Source of the DNA: Strigamia acuminata
Taxonomy: Eukaryota; Arthropoda; Chilopoda; Geophilomorpha; Linotaeniidae
Assembly (NCBI GenBank): GCA_949358305.1
Contig: OX442315.1
Coordinates: forward strand, 26,748,427-26,812,426
DNA: 64,000 bases
Direction of reading: 5' to 3'
The position numbers were made by a program, and so were the translations under genes. Positions 37,385 through 49,600 of this stretch are shown one piece after another. The notes below the pieces were generated by a model. It was given only the letters and a program-made list of their open reading frames with translations, did no database searches and had not been told where the DNA came from. Position 1 is the first letter of the stretch. Each line of letters starts with the position of its first letter.

Positions 37385-38249
37385 GTGCGAGTTTTAAACT
37401 TAAAAAAATCATTAATCATCGTTTGCACTTTTTAATATCCGCATATAAAATAAAATGTTTTTCACAACTATGTAAACAATGTTACGAATAAAAAAAAACC
37501 AAGAAAACAGAAAAAAATTTGCCAATTTACTTTAACGTTTTATTTGAACTGAACCACCTTACAGTGAAACTAATTTTACCTAGCCAATGGACAATGGTTT
37601 GTCTTTGAGAATGTGGATAAAAATTTCCCAAAAGGGGTATCTGGACCGCCTCTTCGTCCTTATCAACGGATGGCAGAGGACCAGACGCTTTCATCGTAAC
37701 ATGATTAGCATTAGCGTTAATTCTCGCCTTACGCATCTTAAAATACCTTAGAATCTGCCTTAGACACATGGCTCTCCTAATCTGCGTTACTTTCACGGGA
37801 TTCTTTCGTGACTTTTTATGCTGCTCCGGATACCATTCGTCCACTGTTGAGATTCCGATTTCCTACACGCCATTACCACTTTAACTATATTAGGGAAGTC
37901 GTTATGTGGTGGCTCGTATAATTCAACGTCAAATCACGCTAACTCAAAAAGATGCAGTTTGCCTCACAGATCGGTGGATTACCTTTCTTAGCCACGCTAA
38001 CTTGTGTGTCTGGGACTGACAACACTCCTGGAGCAACCAAACTTACCCCAGTATCTGGCACCAATGCATAGAGCGGCAGACCAGACACCTTTTCTGGCAA
38101 ATCTGACTTCCGAGTTGTCGTTGTGATTAGGGGAAAAGGTATCACAGGGTCGGAGTGTCTGGCTTGTTCCAAGTTTAGGAAGTTACGCCTCTCTCCATCC
38201 CCTTTCAAGAACCAATAGTTTCCCCCGTGATCCACGCATAAACCTACAG

Positions 38250-38560
38250 CTCAACAAAAATCGAGATCTAACAGCAGGTCCTGCGACGACTCTTCAATAA
38301 CCAGGCAAACAAACCCAATTTCGGCCTTAGGCACACGGAGTGCAATTTGTGCACATCCTAGCACCTTCACCACATGGTTCAATGCAGTCTTGATGGTTTC
38401 ATTCATAGGCACTAAGTCAACACCCATTTTGTCATGGAGTTTTTGATATAACGCATTTGACATGATGCACGTCTGTCAATTAGCATTACGAACTCCACAT
38501 TGACCCACACCATTTTAACATAAGGTGCATCACGACAGCAATGATCTTCGAGCTCAACTA
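38250..38560 (-). pseudogene. Broken retroviral-type aspartic protease
   Basis: The minus strand reads NVEFVMLID followed by RRAS where an active protease has D-T/S-G-A-S. A frameshift comes right after, then ALYQKLHDKMGVDLVPMN and finally an LLLDLDF segment resembling the second conserved protease block. The catalytic triplet is destroyed and the frame is split, so it is inactive. Confidence 0.55.
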
Positions 38561-38569
38561 CCAATTTGG

Positions 38570-39826
38570 GTTCCTTAGTCATCGCAAACTCAGGGGGCGA
38601 TAACATGATAAAATTTGTCAATTTAGCGGAAAGTGGAACGGTGTTAGACTCAGTGACTAGTGATTTGTCCCAACCACTCGTCCCATTAGATACATCCGAT
38701 GCTGCAACCAGAATTACTTCGGTGCTGGGTCCACCACCCGCACATCGGACTTTGGTGGGGAACCCAGCTCGTTTCCCGGATACTGCCAGGGCTTGAAACA
38801 ATGGGGGCACAGGGCTACACGTCTTTCTATGTCACTCATGTACCAGCTGTCCCGTCGATTCCTCACCCACTCAGCACCGGGAGGCAACTTAACATTTGCT
38901 GGAGGACCGGCAGTGTTGGCAAACGTGTGGAATTGATGCCCACATTGTTGTTTGGACACGTGCTTTCTAGAAGTCTTTGGCTTTGAAATCGCCTTCTGAC
39001 CTTCCTTTGGGGGTGCCGCTACCATTTTAACATTTTTCACGATCTGAGCATGCACGCTCTGGGAGCCGTCACCCTCCAAATCAATTGCATCCATGGTCTC
39101 TGCCAACGCTGCCAGTTTCTGTCTGTTAAACTGGTAGTGATTAGGCGTCGATTTAACAGGATCATCTGCCTTTTTCTTGGTCTCTGCATTCTTAGATTTC
39201 ACTTTTGGAAATGGCATTGGGCCCCTTCTAACTCCATGTAAATCAAACGCGTGCTGCTGCAATGCGTGCAGCTGGAAGTTACTATCCACCTTTTGACTAA
39301 TGAAATGGCTTGTGAAAGCGTCTGAGCGTTATACCCAGCATCATATCGGTCATCTGTGGTTGCAGTCGATGTTGCGCAACCGCCCATCGCTGCTTATCCG
39401 CAGCTACTCTCGTCAATTTTAGATATCGGCCAATCTCCCTTAGAAAATCAGCCGAATCTTCTCCCACCTCCTGCCACCTTTGTGACAAGTACACTGTTCC
39501 CTCGGCAACAGAAAGGGAGAAAGAATCCCAAAACCGAGTTGCAAAGTCGTCCCACGTTTTAGGCTTTACGTGAAAGTCCAAGAACCACATAAGTGGCTTG
39601 TTACGCAAGGACTGTGAAACATACAACTCGATGTACATTGCCTCCGGAATGCTCATCGTTGAATTGCATGGGGCAGCAGCGCCAGACCAATCAAAGGGTC
39701 ATGAGTTCCTTGTTGGGATGGAGGTGGTGAGATAACACCTCCCTCTGATTGTACGGGAGCTGGTCCTACAAGTCCGCCCATTGTGAAGTCACGCTGTAGG
39801 GTGGTAGTGAGACATCCAGACATTTA
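38570..39826 (-). pseudogene. Broken gag of the spacer retroelement
   Basis: From a possible start near 39,826 (MSGCLTTTLQRDFTMGG) the frame stops at about 39,655. It resumes in another frame with a gag capsid-like segment (KPLMWFLDFHVKPKTWDDFATRFWDS, then DFLREIGRYLKLTR). A further frameshift leads to a basic segment ending in CPHC. The general W...W..F...F pattern fits the Retrotrans_gag family. At least three breaks are visible. Confidence 0.6.
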
Positions 39827-40657
39827 ACATAACACGAATTTAATCGCACGGGTCTCTTTAAGTGTTGAAAAACGGGGACAGAAACTCTAATGCTTCAAGA
39901 ATAAGATGCGATAAGCGTTAACAAAAACCACGTACCACAATCTAAACACATCAAAAGCACTAAACAAAACTCAATCTAACTAAAGTCCAAACGGGAGGAC
40001 GGCTGGACCAAGCGTTCATGCCGCGAAACGCGCTCAAAAAGACAAATAATGAGACTGTAGCTAATTAATCAAATCTGACTCAAAGTGGCTTCTCAACAAC
40101 ATGATAAAACATTAGGAAAGAGAGTAAACAGAGAGAATCCAGATGGATAAAAGAATGTGTGATGATGAAAACTCAGAGGTCTGCAAACGGGTCCACACTG
40201 ACAAGCGAGTGGTTACAATAAATCAAGAGTTATTGTTAAGGGAAGAAATCACAGGCTTGTGAGAACTTTGGCTCCACAAGGAAGCTCTTATCAGTTCAAA
40301 GCACAAGGTTACTCTGCCCTTAACAAAGGTGTGTAGGAAAAAGGTAAACTTGATCAAAGATGGACTAGGCCAAGTTTAACCAATCATAGAAAGGCAGAGA
40401 TAATCAAACGCGTTGGTGGATACTAATGAGTATAATTCTTTAACGCATCATTACTGACAAAAAACTCAACAAAAAACAACACAAATAAAAATGAGGTAGG
40501 AATTAGGGTTAGGATTTATATCTAAGGGGTGTATTTGAGCAACAAAACAAAAACACAATGAGGAATTTAAACAATACAAAGAAGTAGCGCGTTAATTTAA
40601 CGCGTGAAAACCAGGACTGTGACAATGTTTTAAACTAATTTTTCTGTTTATTTGTAG

Positions 40658-43600
40658 TTTGTACACAATATCGGCCCCTAATACGTTTAGACCTAATAGC
40701 CCTTACCAACTCATCGTTACAAATCACCAAGCTCCTGGTCCTATTGATGTAATAGTGAAATTAAAAGCCGTTGACAACAATAAATCAACACCTCTAGTGG
40801 CTAAAGCGAAGGTTGCAGTTGGAAAAACGAAACGAATTGATCTCCTTGTAAGTAATATTTATTTTAGTATTTTAGCGGTTGTTGGTATTGCGAAATGTTT
40901 TAATCCGGAAATAAAACGCACTAAAAATTTAATGTATAAAATCGGCCCACGGTGTGAAATGTTCCAAACAAGCTTTTAGTCTGAGAAAAACTTTGAAAAT
41001 GTGGCTGAAGTACACTTTACGGGCGACTCGAATTCTCATTATTGGGAGCGCTGGCAGTACACTTTACGGGCGACTCAACCCGACCCACATTATCTGGAAT
41101 TTCTTTCCGGTTAGGTTAGGTTAGGTTAGGTTAGGTTATGTTAGGTCAGGTTAGGTCAGCTTAGGTTAGGTTAGGTTAGGTTAGATTAAGTTAGAGCAAC
41201 CCAACCCAAAAAAAAAACAATTTTCTAAATGGTCTACCTTCACTCATCGTGACCCCGTGTTGAAGACCATGTTATGTTTTCCATCCTTCTTATTTCGATT
41301 TTAGGTGCGGAGCGCTGGCGAAATACCCATCATTAAGTCAGCAACAACAACAACAACAATGAAAATTCGAGTCGCCCGTAAAGTGTACTTCTACCGAAAA
41401 GGTCGTCTTTGGATAAACACCGACTAAAATTTTATAGATAAAATTATTTTCTCTCTATAATCAAGTGGTAGCTATCTTGAAAAACAACATGGCAATACTT
41501 CCCTCAGATTAACTCCTGCACATTAAACATGAGAATTAAAGAGTATCTCTAAAAATACTAGAAGTATTAGTTACATCTCACTTTATTTTTGAAAATATAT
41601 CAGGAGTAATTATATAAACATACATAAAATGTCTTTCAAAATTAATTTTCGAAAATTTCTTCCTGATTAATCTAATTATTTTTCCATTATCAATTTTTTT
41701 TTAAAATGATAAATTGTTCTCAATAGGTGGGATCATGGAGTTCCGGACTGTATTCTTTGACTGTCAACGGCAGCGGTGGCATTAAATTTTCGAAAACAAC
41801 AACACTCAGTTATAATGCCAAAACATTTTCAGCTTTTATCCAAACTGACAAAGCGGTTTACAAACCTGGTCAATTGGGTATGTCTTACTAAAAAAAATTA
41901 TTGTAAAATGACTATGATCTAATTTATAACTTGTTTTATTTTAGTTCACTTTCGTATTATTACAACTGATGTCGTACTAAAGCCTGTTGACCTCAAGCAA
42001 TCAAGCATTTACATTGTTGTAAGTTCTGAACCGCAAGACACACAGTACAATCTATAATTAAAATGTTGTTACATCTAAAATTTGTATTTTATCCAGGATT
42101 CGCAAGGAAACCGTGTAAAGCAATGGTCAAACGTGACATTCGAGAAGGGAGTTTTTGAAGAGAGCTTGCAATTGTCAAATCAAGTAATTCTGGGAGATTG
42201 GCACATTAGAGCCAACATAAAGGACAACCAATATGATAAATATTTCACGGTTGATGAATACGGTGAGAGAAAATACTCTAATTATGAAAAATTACAAAAA
42301 CAAAATTCTAAAAAATTTTACCCACATCCAGTTTTGCCAAGTTTTGAGGTTATAGTGCGACCACCACCATATGCTATTTACAACGAATCCACTATTTCAA
42401 TCACCGTTGAAGCGAAGTAAATTTTATTAAATTAAATTTAAAAAAAAAAAAACAGGTTAAAGCTCATTATTCATTACAATGAAACTTTAGATACACCTAT
42501 GGAAAACCTGTCAAAGGAAAAGTTCTTGTAAACGTCACCGATTTCTACGACAATTGGCCATGCTCTCCGTACAACATGAAACCATTCACAACAACAACAT
42601 CGATCGACGGCACAGCCGAAATTCAAGTCAATTTGGCTCGAGATCTCGCCCTTCCCGATTGGATGCGACACGACAGACGTTTCGAGATATTCGCGGAAGT
42701 AACTGAAGAATTGACCGGTCGCAAACAGAACAGCAGCGGAGACATCACGATGTACGACTCCAAATACAAATTAGCCTTCTCCGAAAGCGGCAATTTCAAA
42801 CCCGGTCTTAAATACACGATTACAGTAAGCAGCAAACAAAACCAAAAATGCACTCTTTTGCAAGTAATCCGTTACTTTAATAGCTTCAAGTATCGCTGCA
42901 AGATGGAAGTCCGATTCTAGAAGATGGGGAAATCAGCGTAAATTATTTCAGCAGTAGGAATTCTCCAGCCAAGACATTGAACTACACCATTCCTAAAAAC
43001 GGTGAAATCGATGTCGAAATAATCCCGCCCGAATTTACCAACAACCTGATATTTGAAGTATGATTAGAAAATAATCGCATTCATAAATGTTACCACTTAA
43101 AAAACAAAAAAATCTCTACAATTGCAGACCAGTTACAAAGGCGCACACACCAAGTCGTACGTGAGCAAAGCGCAATCACTCAACGAAATATATCTGCAAA
43201 TCACATTACTCTCGCAGAAACCCAAAGTAAATCGTTGCATTCCATTCAAGCTTATGGGAATTTAAATTCGAAATTATACAATTTCCAAAAGATTGGCGAC
43301 GATGTGGAAGTGCTCGTGGACTCCACCAAAGAAATCAACGACAATCTGATCGTGCAAGTAATTGGTCGTGGGAAAATCCTACACTACGAATCGGTGGGGC
43401 CGAGCAACAGCAAGAGTCAACGATTGAAAATTAAAATCACTCCTGAAATGGCGCCCAAAATTCGCGTTATTGTTTACTTCGCAACGTCTTGCGGCGAAGT
43501 CGTTGCCGATGCACTCGACTTCTCAGTCGAAGGAATCTTCAAAACCAAAGTATAAACGGTGTTCCGCAGCCTTTTGACCATTTTTATTAATAAAATTCTT

Positions 43601-46600
43601 CATTTCAGGTCGAAATTCACGCAAATCCCAACTCGACGAAGCCGGGTTCTCCCGTCGACATCAACATCCAAACCGAAGCTCAATCCTACGTGGGTTTGTT
43701 GGCCGTCGATCAAAGCGTGTTGCTGTTCAAATCTGGAAACGACATCACAACGAGAGAGGTTTTAGACGACCTTCAATCGTACGAAATCGGACGTCAATCC
43801 TATTACTCGTACGGAGGCGGCGGCTATATGATCCGTCCATGGAGACCACCATCCCCATCAACAATGCAGTTGTTCTCAGTACATTTTAGCATTTAGCATT
43901 TCTATGTTACCACTTATAATATTTATATTTATCTGTTTCTTCCAATTAGAATGTCGGACTTGTGTTTTTCACCAATGGACCGTTTTGTGACATCTTAGAC
44001 GAAGATGAACGGATGTGTATTGATTGGGACTTATATGAAATGGGTGGTATGTGGTGTTGGAGGGTGCTAGGGAACTATGTGGCTTCACTCTCTGTGTTTG
44101 TGTCGTGAACAACTTTCGAGATAATACCAACAAATTAATTTCATCGACTAAAAAATTGTATAGAAGCTGCGCCCTCTAATTTGAGGTAACTTAACAACAA
44201 ACCTTTGCTACACAACTGTGCTGAAATGCCACGAAATGCCCAACTCAGTTCCCACAATACTTTTTTCCAGATCTAGAGTCATCCCACAGACTTTCACTAG
44301 TAAATAACTCCAAGGAGCATTGGAGGATGTTAAACAAGTGCGATCCCCTGTAAATCACCCGTCCAAGTAACTGACCAGGCCCAATGCTGCTTGATTTCTG
44401 CGTTCAGCATGGCGAGCCGTTCCCATCCATTTCACAAAGCGCATGTTTGATGCCGTTTATATTAAAGGGAGGGCTCTAATCACTAAATAATCACTAATAT
44501 TGTGTATTAGTCACACGTAAAAGCAAGTCTGACTCTTAAGCAGGCATACTTTGATCCATTAAATGAAATGTTTAAGAGGTATACTACTTTAAAATACGTT
44601 TTTTAATATCTGATTATAATTTTTCATGTGTGGAATGCAGTTTCTACGCGTCTGTACAAGAATAGAATTGGTAAATAGATTTTTTTAATGTATAAAATAG
44701 TACTTTCTCGAAAATTGCGCACGAAATTTCTTCTCATTTCATTTTCGTCTTTTCATTCCAGCAGAAACAAATGTATAATTATTATAACAATTGATTTACA
44801 GCTCTGCGGCTGCGGTGTAGTAGCAGTTCTATGAAATGTCGGATGATTGCTCGTAGGGATAGGGCATCTGCATCATTTGCCCCTGCTCCTCGACCACCGC
44901 TTGCTCGACAACCTTCACAAGACTCATTAATGAAGCCACCAAAAGTCCGACGCCATTTTCCAGAAACATTTTTATGGACGAATGCAACGGCTGGGTAAAT
45001 TGTCAATTAATAAACAAACAACTGGAAGAGAAATTTAACACGATAAACGTTTTCAGTGAGGATGGAAAGGTTTCGATCACTGCGAATGCTCCGGACACCA
45101 TCACTTCATTTTTCATCACTGCTTTTGCGATGAATGAAAACACCGGGTTGGGTTTGAGCCAAACACCAGAAAAGGTTTTTTTTTTGCAAATTATTTCATA
45201 TATCAGTAACTGTTTTAATTTTAATTTTTGTAGTTGCAAATCTTTCGCCCATTCTTCGTTGCTCTCAATTTGCCATATTCAATTGTACGTGGTGAAGCTG
45301 TGGCTTTACAAGCAATAGTTTTTAACTACCTGAAAGAGGATGTGGATGTACGATTCAATAATTCAATGTTCCATTTAGCTTAGTATTAATTATATTATTT
45401 TTAAAATTTCAGGCTGAAATCACGTTAGAAAACGAACAAAATGCTCTGGAGTTTGTCGAGTTGGAGAACACAGTTGACGAAGAAAACACATCGCAAAAGA
45501 AATTGACAAACACAATTCGAGTGAGATTGTTACCTATAAAAAAATACCACTAAGAAATTAAACAAATGATAATTTTTTCAGGCTAAGGCTGGAGAAGGAA
45601 CTTTGGTTTCATTTGTGGTGTCGGCTAAAAAACTAGAATACATCGACATTAAAGTTGTAGCGAGATCGAAAGTTGCCGCCGACGCAATCTTGAGAAAACT
45701 GCTGGTTAAAGCTGAAGGCAAAAAAATGTATTCGAACAAGGCATTCTTGATCGATTTAAGAAATCAATCAAAATTTGAAGAAAAAGTATCGATCGAAATC
45801 CCAGAAGGTGCGGTCAGCGAATCGGAAAAACTCGAAGTGTCCGCCATTAGCGACGTAATGGGATCGACGATCAACAACATCGATCAACTACTGCGAATGC
45901 CGTACGGTTGTGGCGAACAAAACATGCTCAACTTCGTCCCCAACATCGTCATCACCGAATACCTTACGAAAACGAAGCAATTGAACGACGAGATCAAAAG
46001 CAAAGCTCTCAAATTCATGGAATCCGGATACCAACGAGAATTAACGTACAAACGAAGCGACAATTCATTCAGTGCTTTTGGCAACAGCGACAAAAACGGC
46101 AGCATTTGGTTGACGGCATTTGTTGTCAAATCGTTCGTGCAAGCTAAACACTACATCACAATTGACGACGCGGTCGTGAGCAGTTCTTTGACCTGGTTGG
46201 CCCAAAACCAAGCAAAGAATGGATCCTTCTCCGAGGTCGGAGAAGTTTTCCATAAAGCGATGCAAGGTGGATCAGGAAAAGGCTTATCGCTTACCGCTTA
46301 TGTTTTATCCGCCTTTTTGGAAAGCAAGGTACGAATTTAGCGACGAAAAAGGAAAAAAAATTACTAACTTATTTTTCTTCTATAGGGAATCGATCTTATT
46401 CCCGGAACTAGTTCCGTGGAAGATGTCGTCAAGTCGTCTTTGGAGTATTTGGAAAAGGAACTGCCCAACTTGAAGTCCGATTACGATCTCGTCATTACCA
46501 CTTATGTTTTGCATTTGGCTGGTAGCAAGAAAAAGGACGAAGCTTTTGCAAAGATGAACAAACGGGCGAAGACCGAGAGAGATGTTAAGTTCTGGTCCGT

Positions 46601-49600
46601 ACCACTTCCGGTTGTTAACAGTTCGGTATCCTATTACGATCGACCGGCATCGGTTGACGTTGAAATGACATCATACGCCATGCTGACTTACGTCCAGCGT
46701 GGTCTAATTCCGGAAGCCATTCCCATCATGCGTTGGTTGATCTCTAAAAGAAATTCAAATGGCGGTTTCGAATCAACTCAAGTACGTTGAAATAAAATAT
46801 TTACATTTTTCTATATATATTTACCCTAATTTATTTTTTTTCCATTTTTTTTCCAGGACACTGTAATGGGAATTCAAGCGTTAGCCAAATTCGCCGCAGC
46901 TTTGACGCCACCCGCTGGCTCGAAATTGGACATCGCAGTTTCGTACGGCTCGAACCAAACGAATTTTGCAATAACGAAAGAAACTGCGCTTATTCTTCAC
47001 CGAGAACAAGTGATTAGATACTTTTTACGATATTAATTGTTATGACTAACAACTTTGTATTTAGCTGCCTAGTACTACACGAGATTTAACAATTAGTGCA
47101 ACCGGAAATGGAGTCGGAGTTGTTCAGGTTTCATGGTCATACAATGTCCTAACAACTGAAGAACGTCCCGCATTCGCAGTCCATGTAAACGCGACTGAAG
47201 AAAAGGGAGACTTGATCGTTAAATCATGCGCAAAGTTAGTTCTCGATAAAATCAAACCCGTGTATTTAAACTAAGTGTCGTGATTCGACTTTGTGGTTAA
47301 AGATAATAAATAATACACTCGGGAATACAATATATTTCAAATACTGCTTTATTAAAACACGCTTACTAATACAAATATAAGTCAAGATGTTTCCTGTGTT
47401 GGTCCTCGGATTCGGCTGCGAATACGAGTTGCCGCTAAACAATGGCGGATCCAATTGTTTAGTCCTACGCGTGGTCTATGTTTGTTGTCTAGGGTATTTC
47501 CACGTGTTATTATGAACACGCGAGAATTCGCTTTCTCGTGCGAATTAAACGAATATCGTTCGAATATTTATTCTAGCGTAGATTGGCTACGCTAAATAAA
47601 TGTGGCTGTTGTACAGTTGAAATGGTCAGCGGGCACCGGTCCTCGATCAATCCGTGAAACGGCCTGAAAGGTGAGGTAAATGGTGCTCTTGCTGAAATGT
47701 GGTAACTGTAGTGTCGTTTCCGGTCAAGCATTGGCTATATATATTAACCGGAAATGACGTCATATGCAAATCCTTCTGATTATGCAGGTTCGCAGAAACA
47801 CGCGACTAGTCAGTCTAGTCGGTATTTCTAGCGCGCTCTAGTGGCGAGTATTAGTAACACAATAATCACCGCTAATTACTTCTTCAGGTGATGCTGAATC
47901 ACCACACGTCCCTCCCCGAGAATAAATCATCGGGGCCCCCCCTTTAAATAAAGGTGGAGCAGTATCTTTAATCATAAATAATCTTTTTATTAAATAATGA
48001 TGAATGATGAACAAAATATTTTACATTCTTGAAATTGATACATAAATAATTTCAGGGTTTTTTAGAGAAGACAGTCTTCTCGTTATGAATATGTAATTAA
48101 TTATTTCTTCAAGTTATCGGCGTAACTTGGCTTATCTTCCGAACTTGGTTCGTCCAGGTTGGGAGATGTGGTCAATTTTGAAGAGTAGTCCGAGGGGTCT
48201 TCGCTCTCGTTCAAGTAGAAACGTAAGTGACCTGGTGCTTCCAGCGGATTCCCCGTTCGTTCGTGGGCCCAAATTGGCGGCAAAAAGGGCGACATTCCCT
48301 GATTGGTGTGATGGATTCTTTGGGCCTCGGCAATGCTGGTTGGCGCGCGATGGGCTCGGAGTAGTCGTTGATGCTGGATGAAGCGATCGCCTCCGGCTCC
48401 AGCTTCGATAGCGTTCTTCATCCAGACATAAAGAGAATAGCCACGGTCTGGGGTTTGGAGTAATTTTGTTTCAGTATCCTTCGTCAAGGACAACCCCGGG
48501 AAGTACATCCGGAGTCTGGCGGCGATCTGAGGTTCGGCCGTCTTTGAAGCTTTCATGCTCGATTTTGGGCGGAGCAATTTTCCTTTTGTTTCCTTCTTTT
48601 TGAGCGAGACTGGTTCGGCCAGTGGTTCGGAAGGTCTATTTTCCTTCGGCGGAGGCGGAGGAGGAGGCGTCGGATCCCTGGGAGCCGGAGTTTCCACGAC
48701 GGGTGTGGTCACTGAAGACGACGGGCGTGGGTGTTGGATGATCGCTCGAACGTTCTGATAGGAGGTCTCTGGATCCGGGTCCTGGGCCACCATTTGGGCT
48801 CGAATTACTGCCGCAGAGGGCACTAGGCGGGTCCAGCTGTCTACGAGAGCCGGCGGGACTTGGAAACCCTCGTGGGCCACCACGATCCAGGCTGCCACAG
48901 CAACACGTGCGTTTCGGAAGGTGGCGGCGGCCAGCAAAATCGACATCAAGTCGGTAATGGCAACCACGATCCTCGTATTCCAATTTGGATGATCCCGATT
49001 TTTGTTCTGCGTATATTCAATCGAGATCCGCTGAAGGTTCGTGATGACGTTTTGGATCACGTTTTGTTGGTAGGAGTCCATCTCGCACAAAAGCGCTCTA
49101 GCTTGCTCCACGGTCGTTACCTCCAGAAACTGTTGCAACGTTACCTCCGAAGGGTTGATTGGAGTCGAGGCTTGGATGACTGCTGGGGCTGGCAACATCG
49201 GATTGGGTCCCGTGGATGTCGTTGGCTGAGGCACAGATCTGACCAGACGTCTTGATTTTTCCGGTTCGGGCTTGTCCCAAACGATTGGAGTTCTCGTTGA
49301 AGTTGAGGCTTCGGGGATAGTTGGGAGAGGTTCGACTTTGGCCGGTCCAAAGCGAGCTTCTCGATGTCTGAGTTGTTCTTCAGAACTCAGTGTCGGTGCG
49401 CCGATTATCACTTTCTTGCGAAAGGCGCTTGGGAGGCTGACGCTGGATGTTACGCTTCTCGTCTGCGAGAGTTCCGGCTTGATGAAAGCACTTGGCGCCG
49501 TCTCTAGACTCGAGGCGGTCGAGGGAGTCGGGCGGTAGACTGGTTTCGGCTGCATTTGTTGGTATTGCATAACTACCGCGAGGAGGTCCGCCTGAGTATA

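Larger units (their letters stand above)
37500..40624 (-). mobile_element. Decayed LTR-retroelement fragment (gag-protease), spacer copy A
   Basis: The element is in minus orientation. Its 5' edge is sharp: TGTCACAGTCCTGG starts at 40,624, and at 40,625 sequence homologous to TEP1 intron 1 begins. An LTR/leader of roughly 0.8 kb precedes a frameshifted gag (about 39,300-39,820 onward). A protease-like segment, and then a fragment with no RT, follow, and the element stops abruptly just after the TEP1 polyadenylation region. Stop codons and frameshifts break every gene. Copy B at 59,606-62,730 looks identical apart from single A-run changes, so the fragment was copied as part of the TEP array and not by fresh transposition. 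Confidence 0.75.

Noticed and set aside
41109-41192. TTAGG array as a true telomere or fusion point
   Set aside because: It is short, degenerate, enclosed by MITE inverted repeats and copied with the intron, with genes continuing on both sides.
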